Shown one piece after another: positions 15,467 to 23,199 of a stretch of DNA of 29,094 bases. A program made the position numbers and the translations under genes. The stretch's first letter is position 1, and each line of letters opens with the position of its first letter. Below the pieces are notes generated by a model. It was not told the DNA's origin and made no database searches. It worked only from the letters and a program-made list of their open reading frames with translations. Source of the DNA: an uncultured Bacilli bacterium. GTDB lineage: Bacteria; Bacillota_I; Bacilli_A; RF39; UBA660. The stretch lies in contig CANQNZ010000004.1 in assembly GCA_947625365.1 (NCBI GenBank), positions 1-29,094 of the forward strand, read 5' to 3'.

Positions 15467-16231
15467 ATGAAGGTTGGAATTGTTGGGTATGGTCATGTAG
15501 GAATGGCCATGAAAGAATTATTTAAAGATGCTCTTATTTATGATAAATATAAAGAAATAGGAAGTAAGGAAGAAATCAACAAATGTGATGGAGCTTTTAT
15601 TTGCGTTCCTACTCCTCAAAATGCAGATGGCTCTTGTGATGTTAGTATGGTTGATGAAGTTTTAGAGTGGCTTAAAAACGATGTGATTATTATTCGCTCT
15701 ACAGTTCCCGTAGGATATACTAAAGAAAAAGATGCTCATCATAAATCTAGTATTGTCTTTCAACCTGAATATTATGGAGAAACAGTTAATCATCCTTTCC
15801 AAGATTTAAGCCAAAGAAAATGGATAACTCTAGGAGGAGAAGATGAGGCGGTAGAAAAAGCCATCAGAATATATCAAACCGTTTATAATGCTAATATTGA
15901 TTTTTGTATAACAGATTCATCAACAGCAGAGCTAGCTAAATATATGGAAAACGCTTATTATGCAACAAAAGTTATATTTTGTAATGAATTTTATGATATT
16001 GCTAGGTCAATGGGGATTAGTTACAGTAAATTAAGAGAAGTTTGGGCTTATGACCCACGCATAAATAAAGATCACACTTTTGTCTATCCTGATGATAGAG
16101 GGTATGGTAAATCATGTTTACCAAAGGATTTAGCAAGTATTATTAATCAAGCAGAAGAGCGTGGCACTGACGTTTCTTTGTTGAGAAGGGTTAGAGAGAA
16201 AAATCAAAGATATAATCCGAACATAAAATAA
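15467..16231 (+). CDS. Short UDP-glucose/nucleotide-sugar 6-dehydrogenase-like protein
   Basis: The 254-residue protein has the NAD Rossmann motif 'VGIVGYGHVG', 'FICVPTPQNADGSCD' and 'IIRSTVPVG', the central helix domain 'TAELAKYMENAYYATKV', and the catalytic cysteine Cys217 in 'GKSCLPKDL'. These are hallmarks of the UDP-glucose/GDP-mannose dehydrogenase family, which oxidises a sugar C6 alcohol to the uronic acid. It ends right after the cysteine helix and lacks the C-terminal UDP-binding domain of the usual 400-450-residue enzymes. Short versions exist in some phages and Gram-positives, so it may be naturally short and use another partner or substrate. It should be active in the cytoplasm if folded; the substrate is uncertain. 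Confidence 0.82.
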   Translation: MKVGIVGYGHVGMAMKELFKDALIYDKYKEIGSKEEINKCDGAFICVPTPQNADGSCDVSMVDEVLEWLKNDVIIIRSTVPVGYTKEKDAHHKSSIVFQPEYYGETVNHPFQDLSQRKWITLGGEDEAVEKAIRIYQTVYNANIDFCITDSSTAELAKYMENAYYATKVIFCNEFYDIARSMGISYSKLREVWAYDPRINKDHTFVYPDDRGYGKSCLPKDLASIINQAEERGTDVSLLRRVREKNQRYNPNIK

Positions 16232-16241
16232 CGGAGGAAGT

Positions 16242-16292
16242 ATGAAAAAAACAAACAAATTTGAAAAAATATATAAAGGTTTAAGTAAATAA
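16242..16292 (+). CDS. 16-aa leader peptide ORF upstream of the membrane/methyltransferase fusion
   Basis: ATG 16242 has a strong ribosome site (CGGAGGAAGT) and encodes MKKTNKFEKIYKGLSK before TAA 16290-16292. The next gene starts one base later (TAAC-ATG) and has only a weak site (AAAGGT, about 13 bases upstream). The arrangement suggests that ribosomes initiate here and re-initiate on the 872-codon gene. The peptide itself is basic with no known family. It may alternatively be a vestige of a lost gene. Confidence 0.5.
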   Translation: MKKTNKFEKIYKGLSK

Positions 16293-16293
16293 C

Positions 16294-18912
16294 ATGAAAT
16301 TTATAAAAAAACATTGGTTAGAAATTTTATTCGTTATTTTATTTATTGTAAAGTGTTGGATAGTAAGTGTGCAGCCGCTTTATATTAAAAATACAGCTCA
16401 TGATGATGGAATGTTTTTGGGCAATGCTATTAGAGTTGCGCAAGGAAGATGGTTAGGTAGTTATAATGATATAACTTTAAGTAAAGGAATTATTGGAGTT
16501 TTATTTATTGCTTTTAACTATAAAGTTCATATAAGTTATTTGCTGGCAAGTCAGATGTTATATTTTGTTGCTTGTTTCTCTTTTATTAAAATTTTAAAAC
16601 ATATAACTAGAAATAAACTTATTTTGCTATTAACTTATATCATACTATTATTTAACCCTATATCTTATTCTGATGCTGTCTCTTATGTATATCGGGATGG
16701 AATATATATATCTTTTATTATTTTACTGGTGTCTTTAAGTTTTGAAATGTTTTTTCATTATAAAGATAAAATAAAAAAAATAATTATTTATCAAATATGT
16801 TTAGGCATCATCTTAGCGTCTATTATTTATTGCCGAGAAGAAACATTATGGATACTCCCATATATAATTTTAGCTTTTTTAATTACAATTTTATTTATTA
16901 TTTTTGATAAGAAATGTATTAATAAATCAAAGCGAATAACGTGTATAATATTAATTCCAATCCTTATCATATCTGGATATAGTTTAGTTAATCGTACTTT
17001 AAATTATATAGCTTATGACAGATTTATCACTAACGATTTTACTTCAAAAGATTTTAAAGATGCGTATGGGGCTTTAACTAGAGTAAAATCGACAAATTAT
17101 CTTAAAAGAGTTCCTCTAAATAGTGCAGATAGATATAGGCTTTATGAACTAAGTCCAGCTTTTAGGGAATTAGAGTCTTTCTTAGAAGGAGAAGACAGTG
17201 GAAAATATCGAGCATCAATTATAAAAGATGGTAAAGAATATAGAGATTATAAAGAAGGATTTTTATATTGGGCCGTAAGAGAAGCAGCATATAGAAGAGG
17301 ATACTATGTTAATGGCCAAACAGCTAAAAAATATTATCAAAGACTTGCTAAGGAAATAAATGATTTATGTGATAGTAAACAGATAGATTGTTTTCCTAAA
17401 CGGAGTAGTTTAATAGCACCTTTTCAAAAAGATTTAATAGAAGAGCTTGAAAATTATGTTCCTAAAACCTTTAACGTTCAACTTAATTATACAAATGTTT
17501 TTGTTGAAATTCCGAGTTTAAAAAAAGAGTTACAAGGTAGTGAAGAGGCCTTAAAAAGATTGTTTGGTAATGTAACTTATAATAAAATCGAATACACAGC
17601 TAAAGATTTAAAATCTGTTAATTTGAAAGTAATGAAAATAATATTAAGCATTTTCCAAAAAACTAACTACTTATTATTTATGATATCCTTAATATTTTAT
17701 ATCTTTATTATGATTGTCTTCTTTAAGCCTCATACTCGTTTTAAATATTATAAACAAACATTATTATTAAATGGCTTGCTATGTATATATTTAGCCAGAG
17801 TAGTAGTTGTAGCCTATGTTGCTGCTACTGAATATGAAAGTGCTATTGACAAATGTCAGTATTTATCACCTTGTTATGCTATTCAATCGCTCTTTAGTAT
17901 TTTATGTATAATTTTTGCTATTCAAATATTTTGCAAAGAAATTAAAAAACCAAAAAATATACCCGAAATTAAAGCTGCCAAAGAAGCGGTAAAAGCAGAT
18001 AAATATTATGTAGATAAAAATAAAAATAAAATAAATTTAGAAACAATGTCTTTAGAAAAGCTAGAAAATTTAAATTATGAAGAAGAAACTTATTTTGCAA
18101 AAGAAATTAAAAAATTGCCTGCCTTTTCTAAAAAACGTAATCAATATTTAAAAAAAGCTTATCAAAAGATATTTCAAATCTCCGATTATAAAAAACTTAA
18201 AAATCAAAAATCTTCTAAAGCTAATGGAGTAAATGATTATATAATAGAATTACTAAATCGTTTAATTGCCAAAAAAACACGTAAAAATAAAAAAATATTA
18301 TTTTATGAAGCCGGCGTAGGAAAAGCGGAAGCTTTAAAAAATTTAAATAAGAAAAACTTAAATATTAAAGGGTGTGATATCTTTTTATCTAAAGAGGCTA
18401 AAGAAATAGAGAAGATAGAAAATAATATTAGCTTAGTAGAAAATAGTCTATATGAAGCTTTAGATGAAATAGATGATAATTCTTTAGATATATTTTACGC
18501 TGATAATGTTTTAGAACATATTGTTGAAGATGAATACGAAAAGACTTGTCAAAAAATAGTAACAAAAATAAAGCCTAAAGGATTGGCTATTCTAATAATT
18601 CCTAATTCTTATGTGGGACCTAGTGATATATCGAGATTAAAATTAAATATAGGTCATAAAGCCCTAGGATTTCACTTTATGGAGCAAACTTTCAATGAAG
18701 TCGTAAAATTTTTCAAAAAAGAGGGAATGCAACTAACTTATTTTTGCATGCGTAGCAAAAAGGGAGAAATTAGAATAATTTATAAAGATAAAATTTTGAA
18801 TTTTTTGAAAATAAAATTAGAAAAAACACTGGCTAAAATCAAAAATTCCCGAAATAGAAGAAGAATTTTTAAATTATTAGGATATAACATTTATATTTTA
18901 GATAAGAAATAG
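16294..18912 (+). CDS. GT-C-like membrane protein fused to a C-terminal SAM methyltransferase
   Basis: The 872-residue protein begins with a membrane domain. The first segment lies at about residues 9-26, and a pair of acidic residues Asp37-Asp38 ('TAHDDGMF') lies in the following outer loop, as in GT-C glycosyltransferases that use polyprenyl-phosphate sugars. About eight further hydrophobic segments extend to near residue 230, and three more between about 455 and 550 flank an external 'NSADRYRLYELSPAFRELE' domain. A lysine-rich linker leads to a class I methyltransferase (about 640-830) with a degenerate motif I ('FYEAGVGKAEAL', Gly674-Gly676) and 'YADNVLEHI' (Val739 onward). I recognise no family for the whole. 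It probably couples sugar transfer or export to methylation in the polysaccharide pathway; both activities are inferred. Confidence 0.72.
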   Translation: MKFIKKHWLEILFVILFIVKCWIVSVQPLYIKNTAHDDGMFLGNAIRVAQGRWLGSYNDITLSKGIIGVLFIAFNYKVHISYLLASQMLYFVACFSFIKILKHITRNKLILLLTYIILLFNPISYSDAVSYVYRDGIYISFIILLVSLSFEMFFHYKDKIKKIIIYQICLGIILASIIYCREETLWILPYIILAFLITILFIIFDKKCINKSKRITCIILIPILIISGYSLVNRTLNYIAYDRFITNDFTSKDFKDAYGALTRVKSTNYLKRVPLNSADRYRLYELSPAFRELESFLEGEDSGKYRASIIKDGKEYRDYKEGFLYWAVREAAYRRGYYVNGQTAKKYYQRLAKEINDLCDSKQIDCFPKRSSLIAPFQKDLIEELENYVPKTFNVQLNYTNVFVEIPSLKKELQGSEEALKRLFGNVTYNKIEYTAKDLKSVNLKVMKIILSIFQKTNYLLFMISLIFYIFIMIVFFKPHTRFKYYKQTLLLNGLLCIYLARVVVVAYVAATEYESAIDKCQYLSPCYAIQSLFSILCIIFAIQIFCKEIKKPKNIPEIKAAKEAVKADKYYVDKNKNKINLETMSLEKLENLNYEEETYFAKEIKKLPAFSKKRNQYLKKAYQKIFQISDYKKLKNQKSSKANGVNDYIIELLNRLIAKKTRKNKKILFYEAGVGKAEALKNLNKKNLNIKGCDIFLSKEAKEIEKIENNISLVENSLYEALDEIDDNSLDIFYADNVLEHIVEDEYEKTCQKIVTKIKPKGLAILIIPNSYVGPSDISRLKLNIGHKALGFHFMEQTFNEVVKFFKKEGMQLTYFCMRSKKGEIRIIYKDKILNFLKIKLEKTLAKIKNSRNRRRIFKLLGYNIYILDKK

Positions 18913-18922
18913 AGGAAAAAGT

Positions 18923-19879
18923 ATGGATAAGGAAGAGTATATAAAAGCAATAGAAGAGTTAAATCAAGATTTAAAACGGTTATATAGCTTGCCCTATTAT
19001 AAAAAACATAGAGATAAAATTCTTATTCGGAAACTAATAAAAACAGGGCGTTATAAATTAGCGTTTAGAACAAAATTGAATTATTTAAAAGGCCGATTAA
19101 ATAAATTATTAAAGAAAGCTGATAAACCAAAATATAAAACTTATAAACAGAAAAAGAAAAAAATAACTGGTAAAATTATTGTTTATACTTGTATCTTAAA
19201 TGATTATGATACCTTATACTCTCCTTTAATAGAAACGGAAAATGCTACTTATGTTGTCTTTTCAGATAATAAAAAAATAACTAAAAAAACTAACTTATGG
19301 GAATTTAGACCAATTCCTGATAAGATAAAGAAAAAATGTAATAATAACTATACTTTAATCAATCGCTATATTAAAATGCATCCCCATGAATTATTTCCAA
19401 ATTATGATTATGCTTTATATGTTGATGGATGCCTTAGAGTAATATCTGATATTACTACACTTTTAGAAAATATAAATGATACTACGGGTCTTGCCATGCA
19501 TTTGCACCCCAAAAGAAAAGATATTTATGAAGAGGCTAAGGCTTGTTTAAAATATTCTTTGGGGAATAAATATGCTATTAAACAACTGATTGATAAATAT
19601 AAGCAGGAAGGTTTTCCCTATCATTATGGCTTATTTGAAGCGGGCATTATAGCTATTGATTTAAAAAATCCTAACTTTAAACTTATCATGGATGATTGGT
19701 GGACAAATTTAGTAGCCAGTAAAACCGAAAGGGACCAATTAGTTTTTACTTATGTTTTATGGAAACTAAATTATAAAGCTTCTGATATAGGAGTTTTAGG
19801 TGATAACTTAGATAATAATCCTAAATTTCGTCGAGTGGTTCATAACTACAATACTAGAAAAATTAACTATAAAAAATAA
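18923..19879 (+). CDS. DUF616 (TOD1/MUCI70-like) putative glycosyltransferase, copy 1
   Basis: The 318-residue protein starts with a charged helical segment ('MDKEEYIKAIEELNQDLKRL', residues 1-20) and a basic linker. From about residue 84 comes the DUF616 glycosyltransferase-like domain: 'IVYTCILNDYDTL', 'YVVFSDN', 'LINRYIKMHPHELFP', 'YALYVDGCLRV' (Asp168), 'GLAMHLHPKR', 'GLFEAGIIAIDLKN' and 'RDQLVFTYVLWKLNYK'. The YVDG step resembles the donor/metal site of GT-A enzymes, and the domain is known in plant TOD1/MUCI70 and in bacterial capsule loci. It has no membrane segment. It is 10 bp behind the methyltransferase fusion gene and is the first of three paralogues. It probably adds one sugar of the repeat; the biochemistry of bacterial members is largely inferred. 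Confidence 0.78.
   Translation: MDKEEYIKAIEELNQDLKRLYSLPYYKKHRDKILIRKLIKTGRYKLAFRTKLNYLKGRLNKLLKKADKPKYKTYKQKKKKITGKIIVYTCILNDYDTLYSPLIETENATYVVFSDNKKITKKTNLWEFRPIPDKIKKKCNNNYTLINRYIKMHPHELFPNYDYALYVDGCLRVISDITTLLENINDTTGLAMHLHPKRKDIYEEAKACLKYSLGNKYAIKQLIDKYKQEGFPYHYGLFEAGIIAIDLKNPNFKLIMDDWWTNLVASKTERDQLVFTYVLWKLNYKASDIGVLGDNLDNNPKFRRVVHNYNTRKINYKK
19223..19278 (+). repeat. 56-bp tract nearly identical to 22499-22554
   Basis: Coding DNA of DUF616 copy 1 matches copy 2 at 55 of 56 positions here (one G/A difference), well above the similarity of the surrounding sequence. It is the longest shared stretch I found between the copies and could support recombination that would delete the dehydrogenase and epimerase genes. 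Confidence 0.7.
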
Positions 19880-19888
19880 TGACGACAT

Positions 19889-19917
19889 TTGATTTATTTA
19901 CTGATAAATTATATACT
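19889..19917 (+). promoter_or_regulatory. Internal promoter before the UDP-GalNAcA genes
   Basis: TTGATT (19889-19894), 17-bp spacer, TATACT (19912-19917), in the 68-bp gap between DUF616 copy 1 and the dehydrogenase, whose ribosome site is GGAGAGG. It would allow expression independent of the upstream genes. Confidence 0.55.
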
Positions 19918-19947
19918 AATAAAAATTAGCAATAGGAGAGGGTATAT

Positions 19948-21210
19948 ATGCAATTATATTTAAAATTAATAAATAAAAAAGCAAAACTTGCAGTGGTAGG
20001 GCTTGGTTATACCGGATTACCTATTGCTTTAGCTTTTGCTAAAAAAGTAAACGTAATTGGCTTTGATATACTTGCTAAAAAGATGAAAAAAAATAGAAAA
20101 GGTTTAGAATTTACTACTGACCCTTTAAAATTACGAGAAGCTATGTTTTATATAATCGCTGTTCCCACTCCTGTATTTAGTGATAATACGCCTAATCTTG
20201 ATATGGTTAAGCAAGCAAGTAAAACTGTAGGCCAAAGCTTGCAAAAAGGCAGTATAGTTGTTTATGAGTCTACAGTTTATCCTGGAGTTACAGAAGATAT
20301 TTGCATTCCCATATTGGAAGAAGCTTCTGGGTTAAAATGTGGTAAAGATTTTAAAGTGGGCTATTGCCCAGAGCGCGTAAATGTAGCTGATAAAAAGCAT
20401 CAATTTGAAAATATTACAAAAGTAGTCGCCGGAATAGATAGAAATACTACTAATGAAATAGCTAAGGTTTATTCTTTAGTAATTTTGACAGATATCTATA
20501 AAGCCCCAAGTATAAAAGTGGCTGAAGCGGCTAAAGTTATTGAAAATTGCCAAAGAGATATTAATGTAGCGTTTATGAATGAAATAGCTATTATTTTTAA
20601 TAAATTAAAAATAGATACCAAAGAAGTTTTGGAAACAGCAGGAACAAAATGGAACTTTTTAAATTTTAAACCTGGTTTAGTTGGAGGGCATTGTATAAGT
20701 ATTGACCCTTATTATTTAATTTATAAAGCAAGCAAGGTAGGAATTAATAGTTCTTTACTTTCAACAGGTCGAAAAATAAATGAAGATATGAGCCAATTTA
20801 TTACTGATGTTTGTATTCAAAAATTAAATGAGATTTCTAAAAAAATTACGGATACGAAAGTGGCGATTTTAGGATGTAGCTTTAAAGAAAACTGTGATGA
20901 TGTGCGCAATAGTAAAGTCTTTGACATTCAAAAAAAGTTGAAAGCAAAAGGAGCAAAAGTATTTATTACTGACCCAAAAGCTAGTTTGGAAGAGGTCAAA
21001 AAAAATTATAACATTGTTTTAACCGATATAAATGATTTAAATGAAATTGATGCCTTAATCGTTGCTGTCGCTCATGATGAATATAAAAAACTAAAGATAG
21101 AAGATATGGATAAATTTTATGGTTCATCTCAAAAGATATTAATAGATATTCCGGGAATTTATAATAAGGATAAATATGAAAAGGCCGGATATAAATATTG
21201 GAGGTTGTAA
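19948..21210 (+). CDS. Nucleotide-sugar dehydrogenase, TviB/WbpO-like (UDP-HexNAc 6-dehydrogenase)
   Basis: The 420-residue enzyme should oxidise C6 of UDP-GlcNAc or UDP-GalNAc with two NAD+ to the uronic acid. It has the full three-part family layout: NAD domain 'KLAVVGLGYTGLPIALAFA', 'YIIAVPTPV', 'YESTVYPGVTED', central domain 'YCPERVNVAD', catalytic Cys249 in 'GLVGGHCISIDPYYL', and the C-terminal UDP-binding domain with 'VAILGCSFKENCDDVRNSK'. The 'GGHCISIDPYYL' form and the length fit TviB/WbpO (HexNAc) better than glucose dehydrogenases. The stop overlaps the start of a C4-epimerase gene (TAATG), the same pair as tviB-tviC in Vi-antigen loci. Substrate assignment rests on that pairing. 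Confidence 0.9.
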   Translation: MQLYLKLINKKAKLAVVGLGYTGLPIALAFAKKVNVIGFDILAKKMKKNRKGLEFTTDPLKLREAMFYIIAVPTPVFSDNTPNLDMVKQASKTVGQSLQKGSIVVYESTVYPGVTEDICIPILEEASGLKCGKDFKVGYCPERVNVADKKHQFENITKVVAGIDRNTTNEIAKVYSLVILTDIYKAPSIKVAEAAKVIENCQRDINVAFMNEIAIIFNKLKIDTKEVLETAGTKWNFLNFKPGLVGGHCISIDPYYLIYKASKVGINSSLLSTGRKINEDMSQFITDVCIQKLNEISKKITDTKVAILGCSFKENCDDVRNSKVFDIQKKLKAKGAKVFITDPKASLEEVKKNYNIVLTDINDLNEIDALIVAVAHDEYKKLKIEDMDKFYGSSQKILIDIPGIYNKDKYEKAGYKYWRL

Positions 21211-22178
21211 TGAAAGATGAGATAACATTTCCTAAAGACTCCTTGTTTTTAGTAACAGGAGGTGCAGGGTTTATTGGGTCAAATTTATGTGAAGCTCTTT
21301 TAGATATGGGCTTTAAAGTTCGTTGTTTAGACGACTTATCGACAGGCCGCCAAGAAAACGTGGATATATTTCTGTCTAATCCTAATTATGAATTTATTAA
21401 AGGCGATATTAAAGATTATGAAACATGTTTAAAAGCTTGTAAATCTGTAGATTATGTACTGCATGAAGCTGCTTGGGGTAGTGTACCTCGCTCATTTGAG
21501 ATGCCACTTTTCTATTGTGAAAATAATGTGTTAGGCATGGTAAATATGTTAGAGGCGGCTCGCATTTGTAACGTTAAAAAATTTGTTTATGCTTCTAGTT
21601 CATCTGTTTATGGCGATAATAAAATATTTCCTCAAAAAGAAGGACAAGAAGGCGAAGTTTTATCCATTTATGCTCTTACCAAGAAAAATAATGAACAATG
21701 GGCTAAACAATATACAACATATTTTGGCTTAGATACTTATGGACTACGTTATTTCAATGTATTTGGAAAAAGGCAAAATCCTAATGGAGCCTATGCGGCA
21801 GTTATTCCAAAATTTATTAAACAATTATTAAATAATGAAAGACCTACTATAAATGGGGATGGAACTCAAAGTCGTGATTTTACTTATGTAAAAAACGTAA
21901 TCGAAGCAAATTTAAAAGCTTGCCTTGCTCCATCTGAAATAGCAGGTGATGTTTTTAATATTGCTTCTGGTGAAAAAGAACAACTAATTGAAGTTTATGA
22001 TTTATTAAATAAAGCTTTAAATAAAAATATAAAACCAATTTTTGGACCATCTCGTCAAGGAGATATTAAAAATAGTAATGCAGATATATCCAAAGCTCAG
22101 AAATATTTAAATTATAATCCACAATATAACTTTGCTAAAGGTCTTGAAGAAACATTAAAATGGTATAAAAATAATTAA
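21210..22178 (+). CDS. NAD-dependent UDP-HexNAc(A) 4-epimerase, TviC/WbpP-like
   Basis: The 322-residue extended short-chain dehydrogenase should invert C4 of a UDP-N-acetylhexosamine or its uronate (UDP-GlcNAcA to UDP-GalNAcA in the Vi-type route). It has 'LVTGGAGFIGSNL' (NAD site), 'LDDLSTGRQENV', 'HEAAWGSVPRSFEMP', the Ser-rich 'YASSSSVYGD', the catalytic YxxxK (Tyr154, Lys158), and 'GLRYFNVFGKRQNPNGAYAA', which strongly points to the WbpP/TviC/Gne group. A TTG at 21198 could extend the frame, but GGAGG at 21200-21204 selects ATG 21210. It overlaps the dehydrogenase stop, so the two are co-translated. Specificity for the acetylated or the acidic sugar is inferred. Confidence 0.92.
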   Translation: MKDEITFPKDSLFLVTGGAGFIGSNLCEALLDMGFKVRCLDDLSTGRQENVDIFLSNPNYEFIKGDIKDYETCLKACKSVDYVLHEAAWGSVPRSFEMPLFYCENNVLGMVNMLEAARICNVKKFVYASSSSVYGDNKIFPQKEGQEGEVLSIYALTKKNNEQWAKQYTTYFGLDTYGLRYFNVFGKRQNPNGAYAAVIPKFIKQLLNNERPTINGDGTQSRDFTYVKNVIEANLKACLAPSEIAGDVFNIASGEKEQLIEVYDLLNKALNKNIKPIFGPSRQGDIKNSNADISKAQKYLNYNPQYNFAKGLEETLKWYKNN

Positions 22179-22198
22179 AACACTAAAAGGGTGATTAT

Positions 22199-23143
22199 AT
22201 GCATAAACAAGAATATATCGAGATTATTGAAGACTTAAATAAAGAAATAAAACAATTATATAATAATCCTCGATATAAAAAAGCTAGAGATAAAAAATTT
22301 ATAAATAATCTAATAAAGACAAAACATTATAAATTAGCAATTATTACTAAGTTAAACTATTTAAAAGTCAAGATTAAAAAGCACTTTAAGAAAGAAAAGA
22401 AATTAGATGTAATGCCTTATAAAGAAATAAATAAAAAGAAAACTGGTAAAATTGTAGTTTATACATGTATATTAAATGATTATGATACTTTATATTCACC
22501 TTTAATAGAAACGGAAAATACTACTTATGTTGTCTTTTCAGATAATAAAAAAATTACTAGTAATGTTGATTTATGGGAATACCTTCCTGTACCTGATGAA
22601 ATAAAAAATAAATGTCAAAATAATCACACTTTAATAAATAGATATATAAAGATGCATCCGCAAGAACTATTTCCTGAATTTGATTTAGCTTTATATATTG
22701 ATGGTAGTGTTAGAATAATGTCAGATATAGCAAATTTATTTTACAAAATAAATGATAAAACAGGCCTTGCGATGCATTTGCACCCAAGAAGAAATAGTAT
22801 ATATGAAGAAGCGGACGCTTGTATAAAGTCTTCTATTGGAAATACCAAAAATATAAAAAAGTTAATTAATAATTATAAACAGGAAGGGTTTCCTAATAAT
22901 AATGGTTTATTTGAAGCTACAGTCATAGCCATTGATTTAAAAAATAAAAACGCGCAGAAAATAATGGATAATTGGTGGAAGCACTTTTTAGAAAATCAGA
23001 CAGGTAGGGACCAGTTGTCATTAACTTATATATTATGGAAACTAAATTATAAATTTGAAGATGTAGGAGTACTAGGTATTAATCTAGCTATTAATCCCAA
23101 ATTTAGAAGAAGTACCCATAATTTTAATCATAAAAGAACTTGA
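22199..23143 (+). CDS. DUF616 (TOD1/MUCI70-like) putative glycosyltransferase, copy 2
   Basis: This 314-residue paralogue of the protein at 18923 has the same plan: an N-terminal helical segment ('MHKQEYIEIIEDLNKEIKQL'), a basic linker, then the DUF616 domain with 'IVVYTCILNDYDTLYSPLIE', 'LINRYIKMHPQELFP', 'YIDGSVRIMSDI' (Asp168), 'GLAMHLHPRR', 'GLFEATVIAIDLKN' and 'RDQLSLTYILWKLNYK'. Copies 1 and 2 are more alike than either is to copy 3, so they arose by the later duplication, yet the dehydrogenase and epimerase lie between them. It is spaced 20 bp from the epimerase gene with an AAAGGGTGAT ribosome site. A distinct acceptor or linkage from copy 1 is likely but unproven. Confidence 0.77.
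   Translation: MHKQEYIEIIEDLNKEIKQLYNNPRYKKARDKKFINNLIKTKHYKLAIITKLNYLKVKIKKHFKKEKKLDVMPYKEINKKKTGKIVVYTCILNDYDTLYSPLIETENTTYVVFSDNKKITSNVDLWEYLPVPDEIKNKCQNNHTLINRYIKMHPQELFPEFDLALYIDGSVRIMSDIANLFYKINDKTGLAMHLHPRRNSIYEEADACIKSSIGNTKNIKKLINNYKQEGFPNNNGLFEATVIAIDLKNKNAQKIMDNWWKHFLENQTGRDQLSLTYILWKLNYKFEDVGVLGINLAINPKFRRSTHNFNHKRT
22499..22554 (+). repeat. 56-bp tract nearly identical to 19223-19278
   Basis: Partner of the tract in DUF616 copy 1, in direct orientation about 3.3 kb apart; 55 of 56 bases agree. Confidence 0.7.
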
Positions 23144-23199
23144 AAAAATAGTATTATAAAATAATATGTGCTAAGATAAAAAAGAATTGAGGTCTTACA

